From Bacteroidia bacterium (GTDB lineage: Bacteria > Bacteroidota > Bacteroidia > J057), in contig JAWPMV010000001.1 in assembly GCA_033391075.1 (NCBI GenBank), positions 6,882,001-6,946,000 on the forward strand: 64,000 bases of DNA, read 5' to 3'. Position numbers and translations under genes: made by a program. Below the pieces are notes generated by a model. It was not told the origin of the DNA. It searched no databases and saw nothing but the letters and a program-made list of their open reading frames with translations. Positions 15,495 to 26,100 of the stretch are shown piece by piece; position 1 is the first letter of the stretch; each line of letters opens with the position of its first letter.

Positions 15495-17439
15495 ATACTG
15501 GATTAGCCTCTTCGCCTGTTTCTCCCTTGCCTTAGTATTCTGGGCCTTTGGTCCCCAGGAAGATGATTATGTATTTCCCATCAAAACTCACCGTGCACTT
15601 TCCGGCACATTCGGTGAATTGCGGCCCGATCATTTTCATTCGGGCATAGATATCAAAACCGGGGGAAGAAGTGGCGCTCCTTTATATGCTATTGATGATG
15701 CCTATGTGTATCGGATAAAAGTCCATCCTTATGGATTTGGAAAAGCCATCTACCTCAGACATGCAGATGGTCGTTTTTCTGTTTTTGGCCATATGTCCCG
15801 CTTCAATGATGAACTGGAAGACTATGCCTACGAACGGCAAATGACAAGTAAAGAATATACCCAGGAAATTTACCTGAGCAGGAATGAATTGACGGTGGAA
15901 AAAGGAGAGCTCATTGGCTATAGTGGCAACTCAGGTTCCTCCTTTGGCCCTCATTTGCATTTTGAGATCAGAGATCCGGAGGAGAGAATCATGAATCCCC
16001 TGGCCTGGTACAAGCCCAATGTTTCGGATACAAAGAAACCCATAGTTCAGAATATAGCCTTTGAACCCATAGATGCAGATTCACGTGTAAGAGGAGAATT
16101 CAGAAAACTGGTTCTTACGCCTGAAGGGAGCAATGGAAATTATCGGATTCCTTCCATCATTTCTGTTAAAGGAAGAGTAGGCATCGAATACCGGGCCTAT
16201 GATCTTCTGAATGCAGCTGGCAATCATTGTGGAATCAATCGGGCGCGTATGTATCTCGATGGAGAAATGATCTATGAGTTTGATTTGCGGAAATACGCTT
16301 TTGACGAAAAAAGATACATCAATCTCCATATTGATTATCAATACTACCAGCAAAAGAGACAGCGTTTTGAAAAAGCCTATCTCGACTTTGGCAATGAATT
16401 CCCTGCGAATATCTACGACCTGGGAAGAGGAATGATCGAATTACAGGATGATCAGGTTCACGAATTTCGTTTGGTCCTGAATGATCTGCATGGAAATACA
16501 ACTACGGTACAGGGGAAAATGAAAAAAGATCAGAGCGATCCTTTAGCCCAAAAACCAAGCTACTACCAAAGTCCTCGAGTAAGTCATGAGGTCAAAAGGA
16601 ATGTACTCCGATTGACTGCCAGCCGTGCACATAAAAGTTATGAAGAGGGTTTGATCTACGAAAACCAATATGGAGAAAGTAAGCGCATCATGCCTGCCTA
16701 TGTAAAAGGGGGCAAAATGGTCTTTCTACTTCCTCTCAATCGATATGACTATCCCAAAGTCATCCGTGATGATATTGGCAAACTGGATCTGAAAATGAAC
16801 TTTCAGGAAGAGATTCTTCCGAATAAAAATAATCTTGTCAAGCACGAAGGGGTTCAGCTTTTGTTTCCCTATGATGCCGTATTCGAACCCCTGCACCTGG
16901 AGGTAAATAAAAAGCCGGGCAATTCTAGCATGTATGGAGATGTGTATGAGGTTGGAGATAAAGAGATACCCTTATTCAAATCCTATCTGGTAAGTTTTAA
17001 AGTAGGAGAGGAAATCGACCGCACCCATTTGGTAGTCGCCCATAAAGTCAAAGGAGAATGGAAATTTCTCGGAAATACTATGGGAGAAGATGATAATGTA
17101 TATGCCAGTACACGGGAGTTTGGATCTTTTAGCTTGATGGCGGATAGTACAGCTCCAATCATCGAGCCAGTCAATTTTAGCAATGGAAGCAGCATATCAC
17201 GCTCTCAAAGAAATCTGGTCTTGCGGGTAGATGATAGTTTCTCTGGCATAGCTCATGAAGATATCTACTGCACCCTGGATGGAGAATGGATGCTTTTCGA
17301 ATATAATTTCAAACGCAATACCATTACCCACGACTTCAGAAGAAAACGACCCGCTCCGGGAAGCTATACCCTGAAAGTACAGGTGCAGGATGAAGCCAGC
17401 AATGTCAAGATCAAAGAATACAGGATCAGAATCCAATAA
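15484..17439 (+). CDS. M23-family metallopeptidase (LytM-like), exported
   Basis: This 651-residue protein has an N-terminal hydrophobic signal or anchor (about residues 5-23). I chose the ATG at 15484 because the signal begins there. The peptidase domain follows at about 35-175, with the zinc ligands His52 and Asp56 (HSGID) and the HLH motif at 157-159. Both motifs are complete, so it is probably an active peptidoglycan endopeptidase. Residues about 185-651 form several beta-rich modules. Such proteins cut peptide cross-bridges during growth or division. The gene overlaps the FAH gene by 11 bp. Confidence 0.88.
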   Translation: MSGKYWISLFACFSLALVFWAFGPQEDDYVFPIKTHRALSGTFGELRPDHFHSGIDIKTGGRSGAPLYAIDDAYVYRIKVHPYGFGKAIYLRHADGRFSVFGHMSRFNDELEDYAYERQMTSKEYTQEIYLSRNELTVEKGELIGYSGNSGSSFGPHLHFEIRDPEERIMNPLAWYKPNVSDTKKPIVQNIAFEPIDADSRVRGEFRKLVLTPEGSNGNYRIPSIISVKGRVGIEYRAYDLLNAAGNHCGINRARMYLDGEMIYEFDLRKYAFDEKRYINLHIDYQYYQQKRQRFEKAYLDFGNEFPANIYDLGRGMIELQDDQVHEFRLVLNDLHGNTTTVQGKMKKDQSDPLAQKPSYYQSPRVSHEVKRNVLRLTASRAHKSYEEGLIYENQYGESKRIMPAYVKGGKMVFLLPLNRYDYPKVIRDDIGKLDLKMNFQEEILPNKNNLVKHEGVQLLFPYDAVFEPLHLEVNKKPGNSSMYGDVYEVGDKEIPLFKSYLVSFKVGEEIDRTHLVVAHKVKGEWKFLGNTMGEDDNVYASTREFGSFSLMADSTAPIIEPVNFSNGSSISRSQRNLVLRVDDSFSGIAHEDIYCTLDGEWMLFEYNFKRNTITHDFRRKRPAPGSYTLKVQVQDEASNVKIKEYRIRIQ

Positions 17440-17821
17440 TAAACCTCTTATCGAATCTCCTTTAGGTAAAGATATTTATTGGGGGTAAGTAGAAAATACG
17501 AGATTCTGAAACATCTTCCGCCTTCCCTTCTTGATAGGAATGTCCTTAAAAAGGAATAGAGAAACCTATTCTTGCAGAAGCTGCTTTCCTCCCATTTTAT
17601 GTTCTGTCTATATTAACTAATTGATTATTAGAATTTTACGGTACATGGCTTCTAGCGATAGATGGTTTTCTTCCTCAGTCATTTTTGTTCCGAAAGAATG
17701 TAATAAATCCATTTCCCCTTAACATTGCTGTTTGTCAAGAATGAAGAATAATCAATTCTGAAAATATTCGATTTATCGTCTAATTCGAATTGTTAATCAA
17801 AACTTTTATTCTTCCTTGTTG
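17440..17821. other. Non-coding region of 382 bp
   Basis: This AT-rich intergenic stretch lies between the M23 peptidase gene and the DUF4279 gene. I see no tRNA, convincing terminator or conserved promoter. A small CTAAT/ATTAG hairpin lies near 17620. Confidence 0.5.
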
Positions 17822-18916
17822 ATGAAAACGTATTATTGGTTGGAAATTTGGACCGATCCTGGCAAACACGAGAAAGTGAGTAAAATTATGGATCATGCTC
17901 CCGCTAAAGAGCCTCGATCTATTTTGAAGTTTTTCGAAGAAGAACAAAATGAAGAACCCCAGTGGTATAAACTGGAATCTTTTCTGGATATCATAGATGA
18001 GAAATATGCTAAACTGGCGAAAACAGGGATTGAGCGCAAGGATATATCTATATGGATAAATTGTGCCTATGATGATGAAAGCTGTGACATTTCACTTGAT
18101 CCTGCGACTTTGTTGCGCCTGGGAGAAGATGGAATTCGGCCATGCATTACCTGTTGGAAAGGAGATGCCTGGGATGACTTTTTAGAGGCAGATCTCAAGC
18201 CCAGTGCTCGACATGTAGATATTGAAGATATCTGGATCGAAAGAGAAGGAGAGGGGGAGCAGATGATGTCAGGGAAGGCCGAAGTTACTATTGGCTTTGA
18301 TGATGGGAGTGTATGGACCGCAAATTTTGTGACCTTCCAGTATATGAGAAGCCTGCTCAGAAACGGGATCAACAATGGGAAATACCTGAAAGGGAGTTAT
18401 TTCTGGGATAAAAACAGTATCCTGATCGGTTCCTTGAAAAGGGTTCATATAGAGAAAGTGATCATAGAACTTTTGGAACAACAGCATTTTGAATCTGCTT
18501 TTGTCCGAAAAGATGTGCTGAATGAATCGGATTCAGAAGTGGGTCTTACCATGATGGAGCTAAGCATCATCCATGAAGAAGGCCTCGAAAAGTCTATAGA
18601 AGAAATATTGGGGATCAATGAGCACTACATTCTCAAATCCAACAATTTCTGGAGCCTTAAAAAGGTGAGAGAAGAAGGCGAGCCATTTGTTGATTACCTC
18701 AGCTACTTTTTGGACCTTCTGGAAGATAAATACGCGGAACTTGCAAAAGCGGGAATCCAGCGAAAAGATATTCAGATCAATTGGACTCACCAATACGAAG
18801 GAAGTTGTAATCTTGAATTGAGGCCTGAAATTCTGGAAAGAATGGGGAAAAATGGCATCGGTCTGAACTTGAGTTGCCGTCAGGCTGCTCCAAGTATTGC
18901 CCGCTGCTTGAATTAG
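17822..18916 (+). CDS. Tandem DUF4279-domain protein, unknown function
   Basis: This 364-residue cytoplasmic protein contains two copies of a DUF4279-like module. Residues 56-110 and 296-350 align well: LDIIDEKYAKLAKTGI against LDLLEDKYAELAKAGI, each followed by RKDI. Between them, residues about 132-228 form a different acidic alpha/beta module with GFDDGSVWTANFVTF and a conserved-looking KGSYFWD. DUF4279 proteins have no proven activity; some occur as candidate immunity proteins of polymorphic toxins, but no toxin gene is near. I chose the ATG at 17822 over two TTG codons just upstream. The DMT-transporter promoter candidate lies partly in its 3' end. Confidence 0.7.
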   Translation: MKTYYWLEIWTDPGKHEKVSKIMDHAPAKEPRSILKFFEEEQNEEPQWYKLESFLDIIDEKYAKLAKTGIERKDISIWINCAYDDESCDISLDPATLLRLGEDGIRPCITCWKGDAWDDFLEADLKPSARHVDIEDIWIEREGEGEQMMSGKAEVTIGFDDGSVWTANFVTFQYMRSLLRNGINNGKYLKGSYFWDKNSILIGSLKRVHIEKVIIELLEQQHFESAFVRKDVLNESDSEVGLTMMELSIIHEEGLEKSIEEILGINEHYILKSNNFWSLKKVREEGEPFVDYLSYFLDLLEDKYAELAKAGIQRKDIQINWTHQYEGSCNLELRPEILERMGKNGIGLNLSCRQAAPSIARCLN

Positions 18917-18938
18917 GCGCGGAGGTACTTTACCTTTG
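18908..18938 (+). promoter_or_regulatory. Candidate Bacteroidota promoter (TTG-N20-TACCTTTG)
   Basis: The -33 TTG at 18908-18910 and the -7 element TACCTTTG at 18931-18938 have the expected spacing. The transporter ATG is at 18945, so the transcript would have almost no leader. Confidence 0.5.
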
Positions 18939-18944
18939 AAGGCA

Positions 18945-19841
18945 ATGAAACTTGCCTTAACTGAGCGTCAGCGAGCTTACCTGGACATGCACATTTCCAT
19001 ACTCTTTTTTGGATTTGCAGCCATCCTGGGTAAGCTCATTTCTTTGCCGGGTACTACTATCACGTTTTACAGAATGCTGATTACCCTGATCAGTTTATGT
19101 TTCTTTCCCGGACTGATCAAAAAATGCCTTTCCCTTCCGAAAAAGACCCTGATCCGATATGCTGGAATAGGGATTCTCATGGCTTTGCACTGGATGTGTT
19201 TTTTCGAGTCCATCAAATACGCCAATGCGTCTATCGCCGTTACCTGCATGGCATCGGTAGCTTTCTTCACCTCACTCATCGAACCCATATTTTTCAAGAA
19301 AAAGATTCGCCGTCTGGAAATCATGCTGGGATTGATTGTTATCGGCGGTATCCTGATGATTTTTGGATTTACGGGAGAAAAATATGCCCTCGGAATTATA
19401 CTTGCGCTTATCTCAGCCTTGTTGATTTCTTTGGTGAGCGTGCTAAATAAACAGGCAGTAGCAGACCATGATGTCTATTCCATTACGGCGGTTCAATTCG
19501 CGGCAGGCGTTCTGTTCCTTGCGCTACTCATGCCTTTTTATATGCAAGTCTTTCCGGACTTGCCTTACCTCCCCAATGGCTGGGATTGGATATGGTTGCT
19601 TGTCCTTTCCCTCCTGGGAACCACTTTGGCCTATACCTTAAATATGCGATCCCTCAAGCATCTTTCGGCCTATATCACCATGCTCTCGATGAACCTCGAG
19701 CCTGTCTATGGAATCATCCTTGCCTGGTTGATTTTTAGAGAGGATAAAGACTTGAATTTGGGTTTTTATATAGGGGCTCTTATTATTCTAATAGCCGTTT
19801 TTATCCATCCGATGTTAGATAAAAAGGGCAAGGAGAGCTAG
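18945..19841 (+). CDS. DMT-family transporter (EamA)
   Basis: This 298-residue inner-membrane protein has ten predicted helices arranged as two EamA repeats of five. The second begins near residue 150 (ALGIILALISALLISLVSVLNK). Family members export or exchange small metabolites such as amino acids or nucleotide sugars; the substrate is not readable. I prefer the ATG at 18945 to the TTG at 18936, which is part of the promoter-like element. Its stop codon overlaps that of the convergent Ig-like gene in the shared bases CTAG. Confidence 0.85.
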   Translation: MKLALTERQRAYLDMHISILFFGFAAILGKLISLPGTTITFYRMLITLISLCFFPGLIKKCLSLPKKTLIRYAGIGILMALHWMCFFESIKYANASIAVTCMASVAFFTSLIEPIFFKKKIRRLEIMLGLIVIGGILMIFGFTGEKYALGIILALISALLISLVSVLNKQAVADHDVYSITAVQFAAGVLFLALLMPFYMQVFPDLPYLPNGWDWIWLLVLSLLGTTLAYTLNMRSLKHLSAYITMLSMNLEPVYGIILAWLIFREDKDLNLGFYIGALIILIAVFIHPMLDKKGKES

Positions 19842-21649
19842 TTTCTATTCCCATTCGGAATTCGCGAACCACTACCAGGCCTTCCACCAGGGTTTGTTCT
19901 ACCGCCCGGAGCACCTGTTGCACCTTCAGCAGTTTCTTCTTTCGGTGGAGGGGGAACAGCAATCCCCATGATGACTTCATGATCTTCAAAATCCCAGTTT
20001 TCCCGTATGGAAACGGCATTGGCATCCTGGTAAATTTTTTCCGGTAATCGAGGAGGATTGATAGAACCAGGTGTCCAGACACCATTTTGATCCTCATCTG
20101 CTATGATGCGAAATGTATAAGATCCTTTGGGAATATTGGTGAAATTGAAAACGGTATCCTGCAGACTTCTTACAACTTTGTTTTTATCCATAAACTGCAG
20201 AATCACAGGACCCCGATATAGGCTATCATTGAAAACGAGCTTTCCACTGATCGTTCCATACTCTTCCTTATCAAACCATTTCATCGTATAGCCATAGGTA
20301 CTATCACTCAGGGTGCTATCACTTTGCTCGAAAAATGTACCATCGACTTCCAAACGATAGGCTTTTTCCGGGTCCAGATCTTTGGGTGGTTTAATCCACA
20401 TGTTTATTCCGTCTTCTTCCCATTCCAGGGGATAGCTTTTCCTCAAACTATCTACAGAGCCCGTATCACGTAAGGCAAAGAATTTTCGATCTGCCTCAAA
20501 GACTTTTCGATAGGGCAGGAGTTCCCAGACTTCTTTTTCCAGATTGAGTTCCGGCTTTTTCAATAAAGGGTTTTCCGGATCCCGATTTCTATTAGGATTA
20601 ACCAGCAAAACACTATCCATGCTATTTCCCAAACTATCCTCAACAGAACTAAAATGCAGTTGACTATAATTTTCCTGAGCAATGGGCATATGGATGATCA
20701 GCTCTTTATCTGCCTTATTTCTCCAGAGGGTATAATCGGTCAATTCGAGGCTGTCCTGTCCGAGTGTATCTGTGCGATAGAGCTTCATGGCATCCAGTCG
20801 GAGGTTTTCACTCACAACCAGAGCCAGTGTATTAGGGTGAGTCCACAGATAACGCCTGAGTTGAGGAGGGCTGTCATCCGGGAGGAATGAATACAGAGTA
20901 TTTATAGTCTCTTGACTTTTGGTGGTATCCTTGATGTTGAAGCTGGGTAAGGAATCCTCCATGATTGCTACCTTCTCGGAAGGTTGACTATAGGTATTGC
21001 TTTGGTCGGCGTCATTCAATCCCAAAATTCGATACGGAGCATTCCGCAAATATTTGAATTCAAATATCCCTTCCTCATTCGCTTTGCTCACATAGGCAGG
21101 ACGTATTCCCAGAAAATCATTGTCCTTGATACTATCCGCATCGAAAAGGAGTACTTTCATTTCTTTTTCTCCAGTTCCCGCGACAGGACTCAGAATTTTC
21201 CCCTTGATCTCCATGCTGTCCAGCTGATCCCCTGTGCTGAATGCCAGGGTAAAAGCTTCCGCAATTTCATTTCCTTCCGTATTGTCTTTCACCCCTGTAA
21301 GGGTGATAACATAGGTGGTTGCAGGCCGAAGATCTTCGACAAATTTAATCGTGATCCTTTTTGCATTATCACTACGGATGATCTTGGGTCTTTTGACTAA
21401 AGGGGAGATAAATATTTCCTTGTCGAAAGTCGGTGCACGAACGGCTTCATCAAAAAGTATTTTGATTTCTTTGCCCTCAAAATTCAGGGATTGATTTTCC
21501 GGGACGGTTTTACTCACCTTGGGAGCGACTTCATCTCGGGGGCCACCTGTAGGAGAAATAGGCTTGGCACAAGTCGCCCAAAATAGACTTAGGACTGCCA
21601 TAGCAGCTATAAAAGCAGAAAATCTGGATATGTGTGAGGCTTCCTTCAA
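19838..21649 (-). CDS. Ig-like domain lipoprotein
   Basis: This 603-residue envelope protein has a lipoprotein signal with Cys27 (WATC). Residues about 40-140 form an SbsA-type Ig-like domain: PENQSLNFEGKEIKILFDEAV then PATTYVITL and FTLAFSTG. The rest is beta-rich, with a carboxypeptidase-regulatory-like segment near 500-560 (ILQFMDKNKVV, GSYTFRIIADEDQNGVW). The last 30 residues are Gly/Asn/Arg/Pro-rich. It is a conserved Bacteroidota architecture of unknown function, probably on the outer membrane. Downstream neighbours overlap only at the stop; upstream, a small membrane-protein gene is 28 bp away on the same strand. Confidence 0.78.
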   Translation of the reverse strand: MKEASHISRFSAFIAAMAVLSLFWATCAKPISPTGGPRDEVAPKVSKTVPENQSLNFEGKEIKILFDEAVRAPTFDKEIFISPLVKRPKIIRSDNAKRITIKFVEDLRPATTYVITLTGVKDNTEGNEIAEAFTLAFSTGDQLDSMEIKGKILSPVAGTGEKEMKVLLFDADSIKDNDFLGIRPAYVSKANEEGIFEFKYLRNAPYRILGLNDADQSNTYSQPSEKVAIMEDSLPSFNIKDTTKSQETINTLYSFLPDDSPPQLRRYLWTHPNTLALVVSENLRLDAMKLYRTDTLGQDSLELTDYTLWRNKADKELIIHMPIAQENYSQLHFSSVEDSLGNSMDSVLLVNPNRNRDPENPLLKKPELNLEKEVWELLPYRKVFEADRKFFALRDTGSVDSLRKSYPLEWEEDGINMWIKPPKDLDPEKAYRLEVDGTFFEQSDSTLSDSTYGYTMKWFDKEEYGTISGKLVFNDSLYRGPVILQFMDKNKVVRSLQDTVFNFTNIPKGSYTFRIIADEDQNGVWTPGSINPPRLPEKIYQDANAVSIRENWDFEDHEVIMGIAVPPPPKEETAEGATGAPGGRTNPGGRPGSGSRIPNGNRN

Positions 21650-21677
21650 ATTCTTTTATTTCATTTTCGCCTGCAAT

Positions 21678-22172
21678 TTATCCACTTCTGATAAAAAAGA
21701 GGCCAATAATTCCTAAAACACTGCCAGAAATCATGGCGGCAGGCTTTATCCAGCGACTAAATGTAGTGGGATCTTCGCCTTTGAATACCTCCGGACTCTT
21801 CCTGATTATCTTCCGCAAAGTTTTACCGGAAAGGGTGTCCTGATACACCAGATTTCTTTCCTGTCCACTTATGTTTATCGGAATCTGTATATCTCGAAGG
21901 TAGCTTCCTTTGCCTAAAGGGTTGTATAAGATGCTAAAACCATTGATTTGCAGGACATCCTGCTCAGTACTATCGACCATAAGCTTAGGTAAATAATCTT
22001 TGAAATATCTTCCCTCGATAGATTTAAAAGACTGGGGATGCAGAGATTCAATTTCCTGTAGCAAAGTCCGATAGATTTCCCCATTGTGTTGCTGAGCCGA
22101 GCTATGCGTAGGGAAAAGACAGAAGACTATTCCTAAAGAAATAAAGGAGATCCATGTTAGCAGCCTATCCAT
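21678..22172 (-). CDS. Exported protein with C-terminal membrane helix, unknown function
   Basis: This 164-residue product has a signal peptide (residues 1-26, ending SSAQ), a soluble domain and a C-terminal helix near 144-160 (AAMISGSVLGIIGLFFI). I do not recognise the domain. It lies 28 bp upstream of the Ig-like lipoprotein gene on the same strand, which suggests an envelope operon. A minus-strand terminator separates it from the coiled-coil gene further upstream. Confidence 0.6.
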   Translation of the reverse strand: MDRLLTWISFISLGIVFCLFPTHSSAQQHNGEIYRTLLQEIESLHPQSFKSIEGRYFKDYLPKLMVDSTEQDVLQINGFSILYNPLGKGSYLRDIQIPINISGQERNLVYQDTLSGKTLRKIIRKSPEVFKGEDPTTFSRWIKPAAMISGSVLGIIGLFFIRSG

Positions 22173-22186
22173 GGAGCCGAATATAC

Positions 22187-22218
22187 AAAAAGGCCTTGCA
22201 TCCTGAGATACAAGGCCT
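22187..22218 (-). terminator. Rho-independent terminator (minus strand)
   Basis: The arms AGGCCTTG (22191-22198) and CAAGGCCT (22211-22218) pair perfectly. On the minus strand the stem is followed by a T-run. It ends transcription of the coiled-coil protein gene. Confidence 0.8.
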
Positions 22219-22238
22219 GTATGATTTTGTCAGCTAAA

Positions 22239-22853
22239 CTATTTTTCGAGTTTCTTAAGCAAATCCTTATTGGATTGCTCAAGGATTCTCAGCTGGTCTG
22301 CATATTCATTATTTTCCTCAATATTCGATTCAAGCTCTTCGAGTTCTTCAATTTGTTGTGGGATAGCAAGCTCCATTACTGCTATTTGGGTATCCAGCTT
22401 TCTGATCCGCTCATTTAAAGCCCTTACTTTTTCTGAATCCTCTATGGGAGCTTCTTCCCAATCTTCCTCTTCAGTATTGTCATCCATCAGGAGTTGACTG
22501 ATCTCTTTGAGCAGCTTTGTTCTTTTCAATTGTAACTGCTGCAATTCCCTGCTTTGGAGGTTGTACTCGGTACTGGATTTTTGAAATTGATTCTCTAGAT
22601 AAAAGAGGTGCTCATCAGTCTGAATTTTCCCTTTCTCTAATTGAGTGATCTCCTTTTTGATCTCATTTCTCGCGCTTTCCTGACGAGCTTTGATTCTCTC
22701 TAAAATCATTGCCTCTTCTTCTGCTTCAAGGTTTTGAGGGAGTTCCTCCAGTTCTTCATCCTGAACTGTTTGGAGCTTTGTGTCCTGAGCCTGGATAGAA
22801 AAAGAAAAGAGTGTGAAAAGAACGAAAGGGCAAAGCAAACGAATGAGTTTCAT
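22239..22853 (-). CDS. Exported coiled-coil protein
   Basis: This 204-residue protein has a signal peptide (1-22, ending IQAQ) followed by an almost entirely helical, Glu/Lys/Gln-rich sequence with heptad character from about residue 40 to the end. A short acidic break (TEEEDWEEAPIED) lies near residue 130. It is probably periplasmic. Long helical envelope proteins can act as spacers, chaperones or peptidoglycan-hydrolase activators, but no motif allows a choice. It has its own terminator. Confidence 0.6.
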   Translation of the reverse strand: MKLIRLLCPFVLFTLFSFSIQAQDTKLQTVQDEELEELPQNLEAEEEAMILERIKARQESARNEIKKEITQLEKGKIQTDEHLFYLENQFQKSSTEYNLQSRELQQLQLKRTKLLKEISQLLMDDNTEEEDWEEAPIEDSEKVRALNERIRKLDTQIAVMELAIPQQIEELEELESNIEENNEYADQLRILEQSNKDLLKKLEK

Positions 22854-23110
22854 ATAAGTCTTGAAAAGGAATCAAACAAATAATTTTCTTCAGGGGTTAA
22901 AGCTATGGATATTCAGAATGTTTTACTACGCAAAATTGGATAATTTATTACCTGTTGTTTTGTGTGGATTCTTTCCTGAGCGCTTTACAAAGTCGGCTGC
23001 TTTACATATTAGGCTTTGGGAATATTAGTATATTAGTGCGTTATTTTTACCCACGCTATCTCTGAGATTTTTTCTTATTTGGGACCATTACCCATGCAGA
23101 CCCTTTGATT

Positions 23111-26100
23111 ATGCGAAAACTGTCTTTACTTATTATTGGCCTTATTCTGGGCGGACTGCATCTGTCTGCTCAGGACTATGCTGCAAACTCTGTACTTAAG
23201 GATGGTACCTGGTACAAAATTGCACTAACCGAAACAGGCATATATAAGCTTGACGCAGATTTTTTCTCTGATTTGGGAATAAACCTTTCCAGTATAAATC
23301 CTCGAAATATTCAGATTTATGGAAATGGAGGAAGCATTCTTCCCCAGAGCAATAGCGCATATCGACATGATGACCTGGTAGAAAATGCAATTCGCGTTGT
23401 GGGGGAAGATGATGGTAGTTTCAGTGGACAGGATCATGTGCTTTTTTATGGCGAAGGTCCACATACCTATGCCTACAATTCCGAAGCCGAACGTTTTCAG
23501 CATAAATTTCATACCTATTCTGATACCAATTTCTATTTTCTGAGAATTGGTGAAACAGAGGGTAAGCGTATAGAAGAACTCGCATCCCTAAGCAATCCCA
23601 CGATCCTCAATCCTGCTTCAAGAGGAATGGACTACCATGAGGTAGAAAAAGAAAATCTCATTAAATCCGGTCGGGTTTGGTTAGGGGAGAAATTTGACCT
23701 GGCAACCAGCCGTGTTTTTTCCTTCTATATGCCCGACGCGAAAAGCGGCGGAGACATTCGAGTTTCATTAAGAGTTTCTGCCCGTTCTGATGTAGCCTCT
23801 TCTTTTCAAGTGAAAGCAAAAGGAGATACCTATTCTACGGTCAATTTGGCGGCAACCAATATCGGAAACTATCAGGCCCGTCATTATTGGTCAAGAGCTG
23901 CTTCCCTGGTCATCCCTCCTTCCGCTATATCGGATGATGATTCATTGCGCATCGAACTTTTTTATAATAAAGGGAGTTCTAGTCGATCTGAAGGTTGGCT
24001 GGATTGGTTTGAAATAGATTATGATAAAGAGCTGGATGCTGGCAATTCGGTCATGTATCATTTCTCAGTCGTAGATGATGCGATGGGAGCCGGACAGATT
24101 GCGGATATCTCTATTGCAAATAGTGGTTCAGCCTATCAGGTGTGGAACATTAGTGATCCGACTTCAGTAAAAGCACAAGCATTTACTGCCAATGGAAATA
24201 CACTTTCGTTTGGAGCATCTGCAGAAGGGATCAGGAATTATGTTGCTTTTTCAACTACAACGCATGAACCCATTGCTGCGGAACGAATCGATAATCAGGA
24301 CCTCCATGGAAGTCCATTGGTAGATTATATAATTATCACCAATCCTGCTTTTCTATCGGAAGCAGAAAGATTAGCCCAATTCCATAATACCCATTATGGA
24401 AGAAGTACATTGGTTACTACCGTCCAAAAGATATACAACGAATTTTCCAGTGGAAAGCAGGACGTAACTGCCATACGGGATTTTATCCGAATGTTTTGGG
24501 TGCGTTCAGGAGGGATTTCTCCGGGCTTCGTCAATATGTTTGGAGATGGAACCTATATCTATAAAAATGTCAACCAGAATATAAACGCTTCTACCAATTA
24601 CCTGCCGACTTACCAAAGTCGGGATTCCTGGGATCCTACTTCTTCTTACACCAGTGATGACTTCTTTGTCATCATGGAAGATGATGAAGGTTTTTGGGGA
24701 GAAGCATCCGGAATAAATGGAGATGTTCGTTTTGATGTAAATACGATAGACATTCCCATTGGTCGTTTGCCCATAGAAAATAAAGAACAGGCCCAGATCA
24801 TTGTAGACAAGATCATTCAGTACGCTACGGATCCGGATGGAATCGGCAGGGGAGAATGGCGAAGTCGTATCATGTTAGTGGCTGATCACAAAGAAGGCGA
24901 AGGTAATACGCACGTTCGTCAGGCAAATGGCTACAGCAGCCAGATCAATGATGCCAATGCCTGTACCCATCTCGAAAAAATCTATATGGATAATTACGAG
25001 ATGATCACCACAGCAGGAGTTACTCGTTTCCCGGAAGGGAGACAAGCCTTGTTAGATGGTTTGGATAAAGGGGCATTGATCGTGAATTATACCGGTCATG
25101 GAGGGGAACAGGGTTGGTCCAATTCGAGGATATTGGAAAACCCGGATCTTATCAAGATGAAGAATGTGAACAAGCTCCCTGCTGTCATCACAGCAACATG
25201 TGAGTTTGGGCGCTATGACAATCCGGAGAAAAGATCAGGAGCGGAAATCATGACGATGATGGAAGATGTAGGGGCTATTGCACTCTTTACCACAGTGCGT
25301 TTGGTTTACTCTACTCCCAACCAAACCCTCAATGCAAATTTTTACCGTAACTCCTTCACTTTTGATCAGGATAAAGGAAGAATGCCTGCCATGGGAGAAA
25401 TCATGATGCGGACGAAAAATGCCACTTTCGTCAGGGGAAATCTGGCAAACATCAATTCCAGAAACTTTACCCTTCTCGGAGATCCCGGACTTCTTTTAAA
25501 TTATCCAAAACTCAAAGCAAGGATCACAGAGATCAATGGCAGCCAGGTAGTACCTGGTGTAGCAGATTCCTTGAAGTCCCTTTCCAAAGTAAGCATCAAA
25601 GGGGTATTGGAAAATGAACTGGGAACTGCACAAATCAATGCCTCTGGAGATATGGATGTGACAGTATTTGATAAACCAAGCCGTTTCACCACCAGACTCT
25701 CCAATTATACATTCCGTTGGGAGAAGAATAGAATCTTTAGTGGAAAGACGACTGTGGAAGATGGAGAATTTGAATTCGAATTTGTTGTACCTATCGATGT
25801 CTCTTATGAGGATGGAACTGGAAACATGCGCGTTTATTTTTTCAATGACAGCATAGACGGATCAGGATGTTATGACAATTTTTATGTGGGAGGAACCGAT
25901 GCAAATGCAATCAATGACGACCAAGGTCCTTCGGTTGAGCTCTTCATCAATGATACCAGTTGGGTAAATGGAGGAATCACAGATAAAGATCCCAAAATCT
26001 TTGCACGCATATTTGACGAGAATGGAATCAATACGGTGGGAAGTGGTATCGGTCATGAGATCACGGCGGTTTTGGATGAAGATGAATCACAGGTCGTCAT

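Noticed and set aside
17440-17821. Hidden small gene or tRNA
   Set aside because: No open frame with a plausible start and no cloverleaf pattern on either strand.
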